This document shows positions 42,601-53,579 of a stretch of DNA of 64,000 nucleotides, piece after piece. The notes under the pieces were generated by a model, which saw nothing but the letters and a program-made list of their open reading frames with translations, was not told the DNA's origin and did not search any database. Where the stretch lies: assembly GCA_947359465.1 (NCBI GenBank), contig OX375880.1:13648120-13712119 (forward strand). Reading direction: 5' to 3'. The position numbers and the translations under genes were made by a program. Numbering within the stretch: the first letter of the stretch is position 1; each line of letters begins with the position of its first letter. Origin of the DNA: Metellina segmentata (lineage: Eukaryota; Arthropoda; Arachnida; Araneae; Tetragnathidae).

Positions 42601-42945
42601 TCCAAATAAACGTTATTTATAAAAAACTTTTATTTATATTTTATTATGAATAATTTTATTTATCTTTTCTTATTATTTTGTGTAAGTCACAAAAAAAGAA
42701 AAAAAAAAAACATTTTGATTGTTATTAAAATATATCCATTTTTTTGACGAGGGGTACTCAGAGTTACGAAAATTATAGAAGGGGTACACATATGTCAAAA
42801 GTTTGGAAAACACTGATCTATATAATACAGCGGTTTGAGAGAAAAGCCGTGAGAAAATTCTAATTGTCCTGAGAGTGCCGTGAGAAAATTCTAATTATCT
42901 TAATGGTGCCACGACTTGGATAAGTTTGGGAACCCCTGGAATACA

Positions 42946-43674
42946 GGCCTCCACTTGCGATTTCTAGTAGCGCGATTTTTCAGTCGCAAAAATAAAACTC
43001 ATTGTTTCAAATACAAGTGCACACACTTGAGACTCAAGAATCGCAACGATTAAAAGGTTGCAACCTATCCTATTTTCGCTGCGACGCGACTGTCGCTCTA
43101 CCCAATGAATCACACAGATAGACATGGACATGCACCCACTCGCGGTAGTTTAGTCGCAGTTCTAAAGCAGTCTTGTTCTGGTCTCTGTTTAAAACAATGC
43201 AAATACTTGTCCAAAATGTCTGACCGGAAATCTGCCGGAGGTGATGATGGACGAATATTAATGATAATCGATACCCTGAGTTACTTCTTTAAAAGAAATT
43301 GAAAAGAAGAAGAATTTAAAGAAATTGAAGATTGTTATTGATGAACCAATTATTCCCAACAATTCGTCAAAACTACTTTTCGTCATTCGGTAATACTGGA
43401 AAAACTTTGCAGGGTGCTCACATAAATCTTTAAATAACTGGTAAAACTGCCCCTTTCAATAATATTTGACTTGTTATTGGATGTAACCAATAACGATGCT
43501 TCCTCCGTTTACTTCTCTCCCGAAGCAAAAGAGCGATCGCACAAGTAGTTTCAATCACATCCATTGGAAATCTGTTCTAATTCAACGACTTATCCATCTC
43601 AGTGTATGGACCTTGTAGATTTTCTGCTGCAGCGATTGTTGGGCCGCCGCGACTAGAAATCGCAAGTGGTGGCC
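42946..43674. mobile_element. TIR element, about 730 bp, unassigned
   Basis: Inverted ends GGCCTCCACTTGCGATTTCT and (inverse) GGCCACCACTTGCGATTTCT with a further CTAGT(A/C)GCG. The target duplication is unclear (neighbours ACA and TAG). The interior frame 43105-43302 (65 codons) has no known domain. Confidence 0.6.
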
Positions 43675-44812
43675 TAGTCTGAGACAGGCGAGACGAGATG
43701 TTTTCGTTTCGAATCAACCTCCCGATTTGTGAGGAAGACTTAAATGTGTTTGTTGACTTTGGTGGCTGTCTCGTTGTCCATAATATGTCTCTTCTCCGTA
43801 TCGGAAAAGTGAAGTGGACTTGAGAGGCTAACAAGAACCGTTTAATAAAACATGGGGTCACAAGAAGTTCCGTTATGCCCCTAAGCCATAACACGAGTCT
43901 TAACGATATGTCCCACTGGGCATGAGAGATTCATCTTCTCGAAATAGGTCAGTGAATCTCACCAGTGATATAATTTGGCGATAGATGTCGGTATTCTTTT
44001 TTCTTCGATCGTTTCTGACTTTAATAGAAAATAAACATCCCTTTTCCAATACAATGTGACTCACCAACTGAACTTTCTTCCCGGCAAAATTCAGATTATA
44101 ATACTCCTAAAATGAATTTACCTGTACATATTGTGGCACATCAGTGTCTTTCTTGCTTACAGATAGAGTTGCCAACCGTCCCATATTGGCCAAGATTGTC
44201 CCAGAATTAAAGTTACTGTCACCAGAATCCCGGTTGAATTTTAAACTGGAATTAACCCGGAATTTCATTCAAAGCTATCGACCCAGATCACTCCAAAATA
44301 ATTCTTTCTATTGCCCATGACTTCGTGTCCATCAAAAGTCCGTTCCCTCTACTATCCCAAGCCAATAAATAGAATATATCATCACTCCAAGTACAAAAGA
44401 TCGTATGTTAAAAATTCTGTTATATATTTTATTATTACGAAATGTGGCATTTTGTGATTTCCAAATCTGGTGGCAAAATCTCTTACGTCATTAGCTGACC
44501 AAAAAACTAATAACAAAACCCAAAGTATATAATAATAGAATCCAAATCAAGGAAATAATTCGTGTTTTGTTGCTCTCCTGAAAAATGAAGGTTTTAGACA
44601 TTCAACCTTTTTGCACTTTGAGTGTCAATATCAATATTTCAGTTTTGCGCAATATGTCCCGGAATTTTCTCAGAGAAAGGTGACAACCCTATTTACATCT
44701 CAACAGAGGTGACACCCATTCACTTTCCGCTTGAACAGCTCTTACAAAATGCCAAGCTATACGTATTCTGCTTGGCTAGTCGAGATGGTACGTATCTCCA
44801 TATACTCTAAAG
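43675..44812. other. no gene recognised
   Basis: Frames at 43577-43894 (-) and 44622-44810 (+) carry no known domain. Confidence 0.45.
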
Positions 44813-45508
44813 CAGTGCTCCCCAACCTTTTTATCGCCGCGGACCGGATCAACGTTTGATAATTTTAACGCGGCCCACTGGGGGGGGGGTAGAGATACGT
44901 TGATTGTTTATATTTTAGATTGTTTTGATTTAATAATTTTAATTTAATTGTACTTAAACATGCCTTCAAAATAAAATACAGTTACACCAAAAAATGAATA
45001 TAATATGATTTAACATTTTATAACTCACTAGAACGCTAAATCAATAAAATAGTTTCCCAACCACAAAAAACCCACGAAGCGCTCGAACTCTTTAAAAAAA
45101 AAAGTCAGGTGATCGTGCACCAACTAGGAGAATGAATGTTTAGGCTCAGTCTCGCCTAAAATCCCCGCTAATGTCTCAAACATGTCCAAAATGTCTCTGT
45201 TCACGTGCCGTCCCCACAGCTTGAGTTTGGATTTAAATGCAGCTACTTTGTCTGCAACTTGAAAACAGTTGTCACATTTGTCAAAATTAGAAAATAGAGA
45301 CATACAGAATTCAGAAATCATAATTGAAGCTCTAGTAACAGAACAAATTTCAAGTTCTGATTTACCGCCTTCTAATTTGAGTGGACATTTCATAGATTAG
45401 AACCGCACAAACCCGAGATAAATACACCAAAGTAAATAAAATGGAAATAATTTAATATTTCTTGGACGGCCCGGTACCGGTCCGCGGCCCGGGGGTTGGG
45501 GACCACTG
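44813..45508 (-). mobile_element. hAT relic, sister of 17236-18225
   Basis: Ends CAGTGCTCCCCAACC and (inverse) CAGTGGTCCCCAACC, followed by CGCGGACCGG on both sides. Interior matches the 17-18 kb relic, with a G-run near 44880. Flanking octamers do not match. Confidence 0.7.
45124..45393 (-). pseudogene. hAT transposase fragment (ZBED5/SCAND3-like)
   Basis: The frame has 'KLKLWGRHVNRDILDMFETL' and 'ETEPKHSFS', matching in part the frame at 17659-17919 and extending farther N-terminal ('DNCFQVADKVAAFKSKL'). Both come from one ancestral transposase of which only a middle portion remains. Confidence 0.65.
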
Positions 45509-46187
45509 AGTTAGTGGGTCTGATTTGATTTCTCTAACTACCTTGGGTGTTTTTCGCTGTCACTCTTTAGTGTCACAAAATTTTTTATTTGTGTGTATGT
45601 CCATAAACTCAAGGGGTGGGAAGACGGTCTCCCCTTGCCTAAAGCTCTTGTTGGTGGTCTGGGTCATACTAGACAACAAAGAAACATTATTTGGGGCTGC
45701 TTGTGGTCACATATATATGGCCAGTTGTTCCATGAATACCAATCAAACATGATCACTTAAAGTAAAGATTGCTAAAACGTATCGGAAAAGCTTCCGATTA
45801 AGAACTAATTTAATTTATCGCAGATTTGGCAATGTGTGTCGTTTTCATAAATGCGACATGCTGAAATTGCATTTGAAGTGACATGAAAAGTTACCACGAC
45901 TTTCAAAAGAGCTCACCAACACTCTAGCGTCCTTTATATTTAACTTTGCAGAAATCCCGGTTTATATTATGTGGAGTTCAGCGTAAACAAACCAGACGGT
46001 GAACTAATATTGTATATCCAAAATCTTGCATCATGATTGTCGAGGGTACCTTATAATGTAATTTATCGCCGTTTTGGCGTTTTGTTTAATTGGAAGTAAC
46101 CAATCATAAATCAATTTAACACTTGCGAGCAATAAACTACCGCCATCTATGGACCTTGACCGAAAGTGTCGTATGAGTATATGATCT
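45509..46187. other. no gene recognised
   Basis: Unique-looking sequence. The frame 45525-45752 has no known domain. Confidence 0.4.
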
Positions 46188-46191
46188 TTAA

Positions 46192-46916
46192 GGGGGTCCG
46201 GGACACATTGAAATTTTTTTTTTATTAATTAATTTTGAATTTTGAATTTTTTGGTACTGATTACCCATCTAACTATTAAACAAAATAACAACACAACATT
46301 TTTTTCCAACAGTTTTTTAAAATTTTTATATTAAAATTTAAAAAAAAAAAAGAGGGGTCATTTTAAATTGCTAAAATTCAAAATATTCTTGATCCATTTT
46401 CAAAATTCTTGCAGTAAATTATTCACAAATTTACAAAATTTAATTTTGATTCAGCAATTTAAAATTTTTTAATTTAATAAAAAAAAATTTTAATGAACAT
46501 TTTTGAAAATTTTAAGGTACCTTTTTTTTTTTAAAGTTATATTTTTATAAGTAAATATTTGTTTCAAATTTGCTGAATCAAAATTAAAGTATAATGTTTG
46601 AAAAAGATATATTCCAAATTTCAGCCCTTAAACTTTGTCGGTTTTCGACTTATAGCAATTTGAATACAGGAAATCTTGAAAAAAAGTATCATGGAGAAAA
46701 ACGCATTTAAAGTTTTTAGACAGATGTTGTTGTCATGACAACAACTGTCAAGAGTGTTGATTTTCAAAACAACGCACCACAAATATTATTATATCTCTAG
46801 TTCTAATTAAGATAGAAACATGATTTAGACGTCATTTTAAGCAAAAAAACACGGAGAATTTCTTGAAATAATAAAAAAAATTCGAAAATTTGACGATTTT
46901 TGTGTATCGGACCCCC
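46192..46916 (+). mobile_element. TTAA-flanked MITE (GGGGGTCC family), 725 bp
   Basis: TTAA at 46188-46191 and 46917-46920. Ends GGGGGTCCGGGACACA and (inverse) GGGGGTCCGATACACA. The AT-rich body has long T and A runs and no ORF. An inverted-orientation copy of the same length lies at 58145-58871. Confidence 0.82.
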
Positions 46917-46920
46917 TTAA

Positions 46921-47357
46921 CAACATTCCCTCAGGTAACTATATAATCCTTCAACCAACCCTTGAGTTTTCATTTACAATTTCCAAGTGCTATGCCCATA
47001 TTATCTTCTGGGGCGGTCGTTGTTCAGTGGGTATCCCCATTGGGTTAGCAATATTCGAGTTGCAGGCGGCACAGTTCGATTCCTGTTAAATGCATTCCTT
47101 CTTTGAGTGTATTTTTCTTTTCTGTGTCAGTAAAACTTTCCTTGTGTGTGTCTATTATTTGATGTTATGTGTCTGGTACTTCATGGTCAAATATATGCCT
47201 TGCGCCATAAAAACCCAAATCCAACAAGCCAAGCCCTTTGCGACATCAGATACTTTTAAAAGCAGCACTTTAACAATAATTAAACTTAAAGACCAAATCT
47301 GGATAGAATGTCCTTTATTTGCACACTACCTTTCATTATACTATTTTTTTTTAATCA
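46921..47357. other. no gene recognised
   Basis: The 98-codon frame at 47090-47386 has no known domain and runs into the SINE. Confidence 0.4.
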
Positions 47358-47368
47358 TTTCTACTTGC

Positions 47369-47698
47369 GCCGACCAACCGGTATAGTGCTTAAGGTGTTA
47401 GCCTCTAGATCGGAATGTTCCTGGTTCGAATCCGGGTCCGGGCAGGGATGTTTGTAAGCGTATGATGTAGAGGCGGCTGGTGCACCTTAAATCGGTCGCG
47501 GCCGAAAGTCCTCACGTTGGGTTGGTGTGGAAGTTTGGAGAATGGGGTGCCAGCTTGGATGTTGCTTCGTCATCTGACCGTGGTTCAAAATTACGAGGTG
47601 TTGTCCTCGGATCTTTCCCTTAAGGGACTGATCCCGGACCGTCGTCAATAGCGTGTTGCTCTAGTACGACGTTAACTAAAATTACCATTACCATTACC
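47369..47698 (+). mobile_element. full-length SINE subfamily A with TSD
   Basis: Head GCCGACCAACCGGTATAGTG through to the ATTACCATTACC tail. The 11-bp duplication TTTCTACTTGC lies at 47358-47368 and 47699-47709. Confidence 0.9.
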
Positions 47699-47728
47699 TT
47701 TCTACTTGCACGCATTTGAATAACGATA

Positions 47729-47805
47729 GGTAGGTATTTTTAATTAACATCGCTCTGGGTAGCAACAAATTGATCTATTGGCGACAATCCGTGATCAACC
47801 TCAGG
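47729..47805 (-). mobile_element. SINE B tail fragment
   Basis: TAGGTAGGTATTTTTAATTAAC and a short piece of body on the minus strand, cut off where the next SINE begins. Confidence 0.55.
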
Positions 47806-48049
47806 TAATTGGTATTTTTTCAATTACCGTCGTACCAGAGCCACACAATGGGCTATTGAAGACGGTCAACCCCCTAAGGCAGGGGTGGGCAATTGTTTGG
47901 CTCAGGGGCACTTCATGGAAGCGGAGGTTAACGGAGGGCAGCGCCTTTTAAAATGATTGCATTCAAAAGTTAACTTTGCATTCCATATAAAGTATAAATT
48001 GTACTATAAAAATCATGAAGTATAAAATAATAATATAGTAATAATAATA

Positions 48050-49262
48050 CACTGTCCAGTCACATTAATGTGACCACCACCTACTTTCGACGTCAACGTG
48101 AAATAACCAATCACAAAAGGTAGGTGGCAGCACATTGCAGTGAAGTTATATAAAGGATGTCCTAGGGTATCGCAAAGCATTTCAATCGTTGGCGTAATGC
48201 AGAAACGTAGCGATTTATTCGACGTCCAAAAGGGCATGATTATTGGCTTTCGGGCCAAGGGTGGAAGGATTTCGGAAACGGCTAATTTTGTGAACTGTTC
48301 GCGTTCCGCCGTGGTAAAAGTATAACACGCATGGCAAAATGGCACTATCCAAAATCAGCGGCACATGTGGTGCACCACGGGCTATAGATGACAGAGGCGA
48401 ACGAAGGCTACGCAGATGCGTTCGGGCGAATAGACGTGCAACTGTTGAGCAACTGACCGCCCAGATGAACCAAGGGGCTACCAACAGCGTATCCTCAACA
48501 ACGGTTCAGCGAACGTTGCTGCGCATGGGATTCCGCAGCAGACGCCTGGTTAATGCACCTATTCTGACTGCTGTTCATCGGCGACGAAGGCTGTAATTTG
48601 CACGCCAGTACCGCAACTGGACGTCCACAGAGTGGCGACAAGTGGCTTTTCCCGATGAATCACGTTTTATGCTCCATCGCACAGATGAACGTTGGCGCAT
48701 ACGGCGTGAAACGTCTGAAAACAAACACCGTGCAGCAATTGCCGGAAGGATCCAAGCTGGAGGAGGGAGCATTATGGTTTGGTGAATTTTTTCCTAGCAT
48801 TCACTGGGTGCACTCATCATTGTGAAAGGCACGATGGATCAGCACAAGTACGCATCTGTCCTTGCGGACCATGTCCACCCCTACATGCGAATTTTTTTTC
48901 GTCAGAATGATGGCATCTACCAGCAGGACAATGCAAGGTGTCATACAGCTCGCAGTGTATGTGCGTGGTTCGAAGAGCACCAGGATGAGTTTACCGTACT
49001 CCCCTGGCCAGCAAACTCACCGGATTTAAACCCAATCGAGAATCTGTGGGACCACCTGGTTCGGGTTGTTCGCGCCATGGATCCGCAACCGCGTAAGCTA
49101 GCGCAGCTGGTCGTGGCACTGGAGTCGGCATGGCTCAACATCCCAGTGAACACCTTCAGAAACCTAATTGACTCTCTTCCTGCACGTCTCGCAGCGGTCC
49201 GCTCTGCCAAAGGTGGTTAGTCTGGCTTTTGACAGGTGGTCACATTAATGTGACTGGACTGT
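48050..49262 (+). mobile_element. Tc1/mariner element of DD36E type
   Basis: Inverted ends built on GTCCAGTCACATTAATGTGACC, which itself holds the palindrome ACATTAATGT, next to TA on both sides. Length about 1.2 kb, as usual for Tc1-like elements. It holds one broken transposase gene on the + strand and is inserted beyond the 3' end of the hAT transposase gene. Confidence 0.85.
48197..49220 (+). pseudogene. Tc1-like (DD36E) transposase, broken
   Basis: The N-terminal paired-type helix-turn-helix 'MQKRSDLFDVQKGMIIGFRA' is followed by a frameshift between 48325 and 48339, then 'VRANRRATVEQLTAQMNQGA'. Catalytic motifs: 'FPDESRF' (first D), 'QQDNARCHTA' (second D) and 'NSPDLNPIENLWDHL' (E). By my count 36 residues separate D and E, not the 34 of Tc1. 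In-frame stops occur near 48594 (TAA), 48782 (TGA) and 48794 (TAG). The protein is otherwise complete, so decay is moderate. Confidence 0.85.
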
Positions 49263-49734
49263 ATATATTAGAATTAGTTTAATGAGACAAATGTAGCCTA
49301 TTACACTTCTGTACAATCTTTTTGAAATCAAAAATTAGATTGTTTGTTGAAAATCTCTTTGAAGCCTGCAAGTTAATATCCGTCAAAGAACACCTATACT
49401 TAATCTTGTTGATATTCAAACACAAGAAACACTTTGCTCGCAAATATACGTTAAACCAAATATTGAGAACATTTCCCCCAGCAAATTTCTTCATACAGGG
49501 AAATTTTTCACCAGACAAGGATTTGTAAAAATCAACCAATTTCTTACTACTAAATATTTTTTTCAGAGTATGATCTTACTGCAAGTCAATAAGTTCAGAT
49601 GCAGCTCATCAGGTACTGTGTCAATATCAGAAGTGATCAAGTAGGAAAGCAAATTGAATTCCGGCACAATTTTCTAAAGTCCTGAAATCTCCTCGTGATT
49701 TCGTCCTCCAAACTAAGCATGGGATCCTTAATTT

Positions 49735-49892
49735 TGGCAGAAATACTTTCAGACACTTATAAACAACAAAACATAGAAAACAAAGATGGGAAAATTGTAA
49801 TAAATCAAAAACCACAGAACCACAAGTTGAATCTTGAATCTTAAAATTGCTGTCACGAAAAATTAAAAGAAGTTACTTATAACATTTTGCCC
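49735..49892. mobile_element. small MITE in the hAT transposase gene
   Basis: A piece of about 158 bp with a right end ACTTATAACATTTTGCC and related left end (TGGCAGAAATA), sharing CAAAAACCACAGAACCAC and CTGTCACGAAAAATTAAA with 19085-19165. It separates two stretches of transposase coding sequence that are colinear otherwise. No clear TSD. Confidence 0.55.
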
Positions 49893-50774
49893 TCAGAGCG
49901 CAGATTTAATCTCTCAAATACATCAGCTGCAAACATAATATCATATCTCCACTCCTCGCATCCTATTTTTGTAACAAAATCATAAGATATCCCCTGCATG
50001 TCCAGAAATAGGAGACTTTCATTCTGTAATGCCCAGATTCTTTTTATCACTCTACCCAGGCTCAACCACCGTACACTTTTGTGGTAAATTACGTCTTCAT
50101 ACTCTGCCTCCACATCTTCAAGAAAAGATTTAAACTGTCGATGGTGGAGTGCCCTTACTCTGATTGTGTTTACCACACTAACAATAGCATCTACCACATG
50201 CTTCAAGTCGAGTGCAGCTTTACAAAGGCTTTCCTGATACAAAATGCTATGAAAAGACAAGATGTTGCTGTCCGTGTCTTGTGCTCGTTACTTATTTTTT
50301 AAAAGCTCAACATTACCTTCATTTTTCCAATGAAAGCTCGGTCTCCATCTGTTGTAATGCTTGCCATTTTGTTCTACGACAAGCCACTTTTCTTCACACA
50401 ATTCGCAGCACACTCAAGCAAGTCATGACCTGTGGTTCTATCTTTCATTGATTCTAAACCAGTCAATTCCTCTGTTATGACGAAATTTTCATTAATTCCA
50501 CGTATATCGATGAGTAATTGTGCAGTATCTTCGTTATCTGTGCTCTCATCTAGTGCCATAGAAAACCAAACAAATTCTTTGCTTGCAGTCTTCAGCTGTT
50601 CTGTGAGTTCGTCACTAATTGATTCAATACGCCGCACTACAGTCCTTCTTGACGGCGAAATGCTTTTAAAAATTTTTTTCATATCAGGACACAATACGCT
50701 TGCGCGCTTTACCATACACTGCTTAGTAAACTCGCCATCCGAAAAAGGCTTGTTGCGGTTAGCAAGGTTGTAGG

Positions 50775-51925
50775 TAGGGATGCGACATCGACAGCAAAAC
50801 ATCGATGTTTTGAAACATCGATGTCCAAAATTAAAACATCGATGTTGATAATACATCGGCCCAAAAACATAGATGTTTTTAAAATTCAGTGTATTTAAAC
50901 TCCCCTCCCCCCATTTCTTAAAACTGATTTAGGAACTAGTGATGCTACATCGGCAGCAAAACATCAATGTTTTTAAAATTCAGTGCATTTACACTCTTCC
51001 CTCCCATTTCTTAAAACTGGTTTAGCAACTAGTCATGCTACATCGACAGCAAAACATCGATGTTTTTAAAATTCAGCGCATTTAAACTTTTCCCTCCCAT
51101 TTTTTAAAACTGGTTTAGCAACTAGTGATGCGACATCAACAGCAAAACATCGATGTTTTGAAACATATATGTTCTAATTTAAAACATCGATATTGATAAT
51201 GCATCGCCCCCAAAACATCGATTTTTTTTAAAATTCAGTGTATTTAAACTTTTTTCCCCATTTCTTAAAACTGGTTTAGCAACTATTGATGCGACATCGC
51301 TAGCAAAACATCGATCTTTTGAAACATCAATGTTCAAAATTAAAACATCGATGTTGATAATACATCGCCACCAAACCATCAATGTTTTTAAAATTCAGTG
51401 TATTTAAACTTTTTTTAAAAAACAACTAGTCATCGGGTCCAATGCATCGATGTTTTTATAAAACGTCAATGTTTTGAAAACATCGACATCGATGTCGCAT
51501 CCCTACTTTTCAGGCTCTTCACTCTTGGCCACTTTGGTCTATAAGTATGTTTAATTTGCTAATTATAAAAATTATGCTTCTTTGTTAATTTTAAAATTTT
51601 TATAACGATATTTTTTTCATTTAAAAAGAAAACATCGACAACGTAAAAACATTGACAAGTATAAACATAGATGTTACAAAAAAATCGACCCCAATACATC
51701 GATGTTAAAAACATGGATGTTTTTATAAAAAACATCGATGTTTTGAAAACATCGACATCGATTTCGCATCTTTAGTCTGATCTGCTCCATTGGATCTAAT
51801 GTATTTCAGACAGCACTTGCGTTGCGGCAGCGGCGTTGCACGTTGAAAAACCGGATGTGTGCACCGTGCACATTTTTAAAAAACATCTATGTTCTGAAAA
51901 CATCGACATCGATGTCGCATCCCTA
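50775..51925. mobile_element. ATCGATG-rich MITE, 1151 bp, amplified modules
   Basis: The 8-bp duplication GTTGTAGG lies at 50767-50774 and 51926-51933. Ends TAGGGATGCGACATCGA in inverse orientation. Inside, modules of about 90-150 bp, each starting with a terminus-like TAGTGATGC(T/G)ACATCG, recur near 50938, 51023, 51123 and 51288. Near the right end it carries a fragment of the Harbinger-like family E. Confidence 0.9.
51779..51875. mobile_element. family E MITE end fragment inside the ATCGATG MITE
   Basis: From CTGCTCCATTGGATC to GGATGTGTGCACC, the terminal third of family E. It breaks off just before its usual final GGCC and is followed again by ATCGATG-type sequence. No TWA duplication, so capture or deletion after insertion is likely. 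Confidence 0.7.
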
Positions 51926-53083
51926 GTTGTAGGCAACCATAAAACTTGCTTCTTCTGTAGGACTATTTTGAAGTGCTGATTGCTTTGTAAGTAATGTTTG
52001 TTGCTTTTAAGCCTTTTCACACACCCTGTAGATCTTATTGTGCGTTCTTCTTTGTAAAATTGAGAGCCAAATCCACTATTTTTTGTTTCATGGTGTGGTT
52101 TCAGATTGTACTCCTTGAATACGGCTATCGTTTCCTGACACAATAGACACACTGCCTTATTATTCCCTGTATTACAAAACAAATATTTGTTTGTCCATTC
52201 TTCATTAAACGCACGACACTCCTCACCGACTCTACGTTTTTTCATAGGGTTCATGGTTTCACTGAAGTTGGAAGTTTACTGTTGCAAAAAATATCAAAGA
52301 AGTAGACCAAAAATAGAGGAGAGTTTACCGATGCTTTGATTAGGGTACGGAGGTAGGTACGGTCGCCCGGTTGACCTTCTAAGAATGGAGTGCAGCTGGA
52401 AGAACAGGAGAGCGGTCGCCACGTTGACTAATTCAGGAAAGTCAGAGCAAAGCAAGGAAGCTGGAACGGTCGCTCGATTTACCTTCTGTAAGCGAATGGT
52501 GCGAGGCGGAAAATAAACGGTAGCCTGGTTGACCCACAGTGGGTGGTTGTGCATAGTATAGCACTGTAGCTACTGCTGTTTGTGAAGTGGAAAAGATAAC
52601 GCTTTATTCTTGATTCAAAAGGGTGGTTCCAACAGGCACGTCCTCTGGACATCTTATGAGATGTATGCATCAGAAAAACGGAAACAAAATCCGAAGATGG
52701 AAGAAGCGACGAATGGGTGATAGTCGACTCATGGGCCAACGATGCCTTAGCGAAAAAACGAAAAGATGGGAGGTTGTGAAACTCATAACCACAGGTAGAT
52801 TTTTCTGACTGTCTCCGCGGGCCGCTATTTGCCCACCCCTGCCCTAAGGGAAATATCCGAGGACACCACCACGTCATTTTGAACCATGGTCAGATGACGA
52901 GGCAACACATGAGCTGGCACCCAACTTTTCAAACTTCCACACGAACCCAACGTTATTTGAATAGCGAAGGGGAGATTCCACGACAGATTTAAGGTGCACC
53001 AGCCGCCTTTACACCATTCGTTTACAAATATCCAGTAACCTTCTGATCTACAGGCTTACATCTTAACCACTAGACCGGTTGGT

Positions 53084-53231
53084 AGGCCCCTAGAAGGGAA
53101 AGATCCAAGGACAATATCAAGTAATAATGAACCACGGTCGGATGACGAGGCAACACCTGAGTACACCTCCCAATAACATCCCACTCTCCAAACTTCCACA
53201 TCACACTAACATGATTTGAATAGCGAAGGGG
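53084..53231 (-). mobile_element. SINE fragment
   Basis: Minus-strand body from GGGAAAGATCC to a TTTGAATAGCGAAGGGG segment also seen in the SINE at 52958. It is the target of the next SINE. Confidence 0.6.
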
Positions 53232-53568
53232 TAATGGTAATGGTAATTTGTAATTAACGTCGCACTAGAGCAACACAACAGGCTATTGACGACGGACGGG
53301 TTCAATCTCTTAAGGGAAAGATCTGACGACAACACCTTGTAAAATTGAACCACGGTGAGATGACAAAGCAACACCTAAGCTGGCACCCCACTCTTCAAAC
53401 TTCCACCCCCACCCAACGGGAGGACTTCCGGCAACGACAGATTTAAGGTGCACCTGCCGCCTCTACACCCTATGCTTACGAACATTCATGCTCTGACCCA
53501 GATTCGAACCAGGAACCTTCCGAGCTAGAGTCTTAACACCTTAACCACCAGACCAGATGGTCGGCGAG
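53232..53568 (-). mobile_element. full-length SINE subfamily A with TSD
   Basis: Minus strand. Tail TAATGGTAATGG at left, head (CCGACCATCTGGTCTGGTGG) at right. The 11-bp duplication TAGCGAAGGGG lies at 53221-53231 and 53569-53579. Confidence 0.88.
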
Positions 53569-53579
53569 TAGCGAAGGGG

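Larger units (their letters stand above)
41548..42815 (+). mobile_element. inner hAT element with C-terminal transposase ORF
   Basis: Termini CAGACGTTCCCAAAGTGTGG and (inverse) CAGTGTTTTCCAAACTTTTG. Next to each end is a GGGTAC/GTACCCC segment, a second inverted stretch. No matching octamers were found outside. It holds a piggyBac-like fragment at 41783 and the transposase C-terminus. Confidence 0.65.
40898..42938. mobile_element. hAT relic, outer copy, containing a SINE and a second hAT
   Basis: Inverted ends CAGGGGTTCCCAAAGTG and (inverse) CAGGGGTTCCCAAACTT. Flanking octamers GGCTATAG and GAATACAG agree at only 5 of 8. Inside are a SINE (41075-41383) and an inner hAT (41548-42815). Little of its own interior is left (GGGTGCCGTGGTAG, repeats of GTGAGAAAATTCTAATT). 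Confidence 0.65.
49279..52254 (-). pseudogene. hAT transposase, GTF2IRD2-like, in pieces
   Basis: From the 5' end (52254): BED-like zinc finger with 'YLFCNTGNNKAVCLLCQET' and a later H-x-E-T-K; then the ATCGATG MITE cuts the frame. It resumes at about 50770 with 'NRNKPFSDGEFTKQCMV', 'ALDESTDNEDTAQLLIDIRG' (first D region) and, near 50350, 'TTDGD' (second D). Next come 49877-50260 ('LKHVVDAIVSVVNTIR', 'DVIYHKSVRWLSLGRVIKRI'), a small MITE, a frameshifted 'DEITRRFQDFRKL', and at 49279-49540 the C-terminal dimerisation part ('INKIKYRCSLTDINLQA'). The order is colinear with GTF2IRD2/ZBED8-type hAT proteins. Several frameshifts make it non-functional. Confidence 0.85.
47880..52841 (-). mobile_element. 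hAT transposon (GTF2IRD2-like), near full length, dead
   Basis: A 4962-bp span with ends CAGGGGTGGGCAATTG and (inverse) CAGGGGTGGGCAAATAG. The exact 8-bp duplication CCCTAAGG lies at 47872-47879 and 52842-52849. It carries a disrupted minus-strand transposase and, as later arrivals, a Tc1-like element (48050-49262), a small MITE (49735-49892) and an ATCGATG MITE (50775-51925). Without these the element would be about 2.4 kb. Confidence 0.9.
47806..53083 (-). mobile_element. SINE subfamily A split by a 5-kb hAT element
   Basis: The tail and first body part (47806-47879) and the remainder to the head (52842-53083, ending CTAGACCGGTTGG) form one minus-strand SINE. The interruption is at its CCCTTAAGGG palindrome. 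The body contains an unusual TTTGAATAGCGAAGGGG segment near 52958 in place of the usual sequence. Confidence 0.85.

Noticed and set aside
43105..43302. accessory protein of a Harbinger element
   Set aside because: The 65-codon frame has no Myb or other domain that I can see, and the element class is unsettled.
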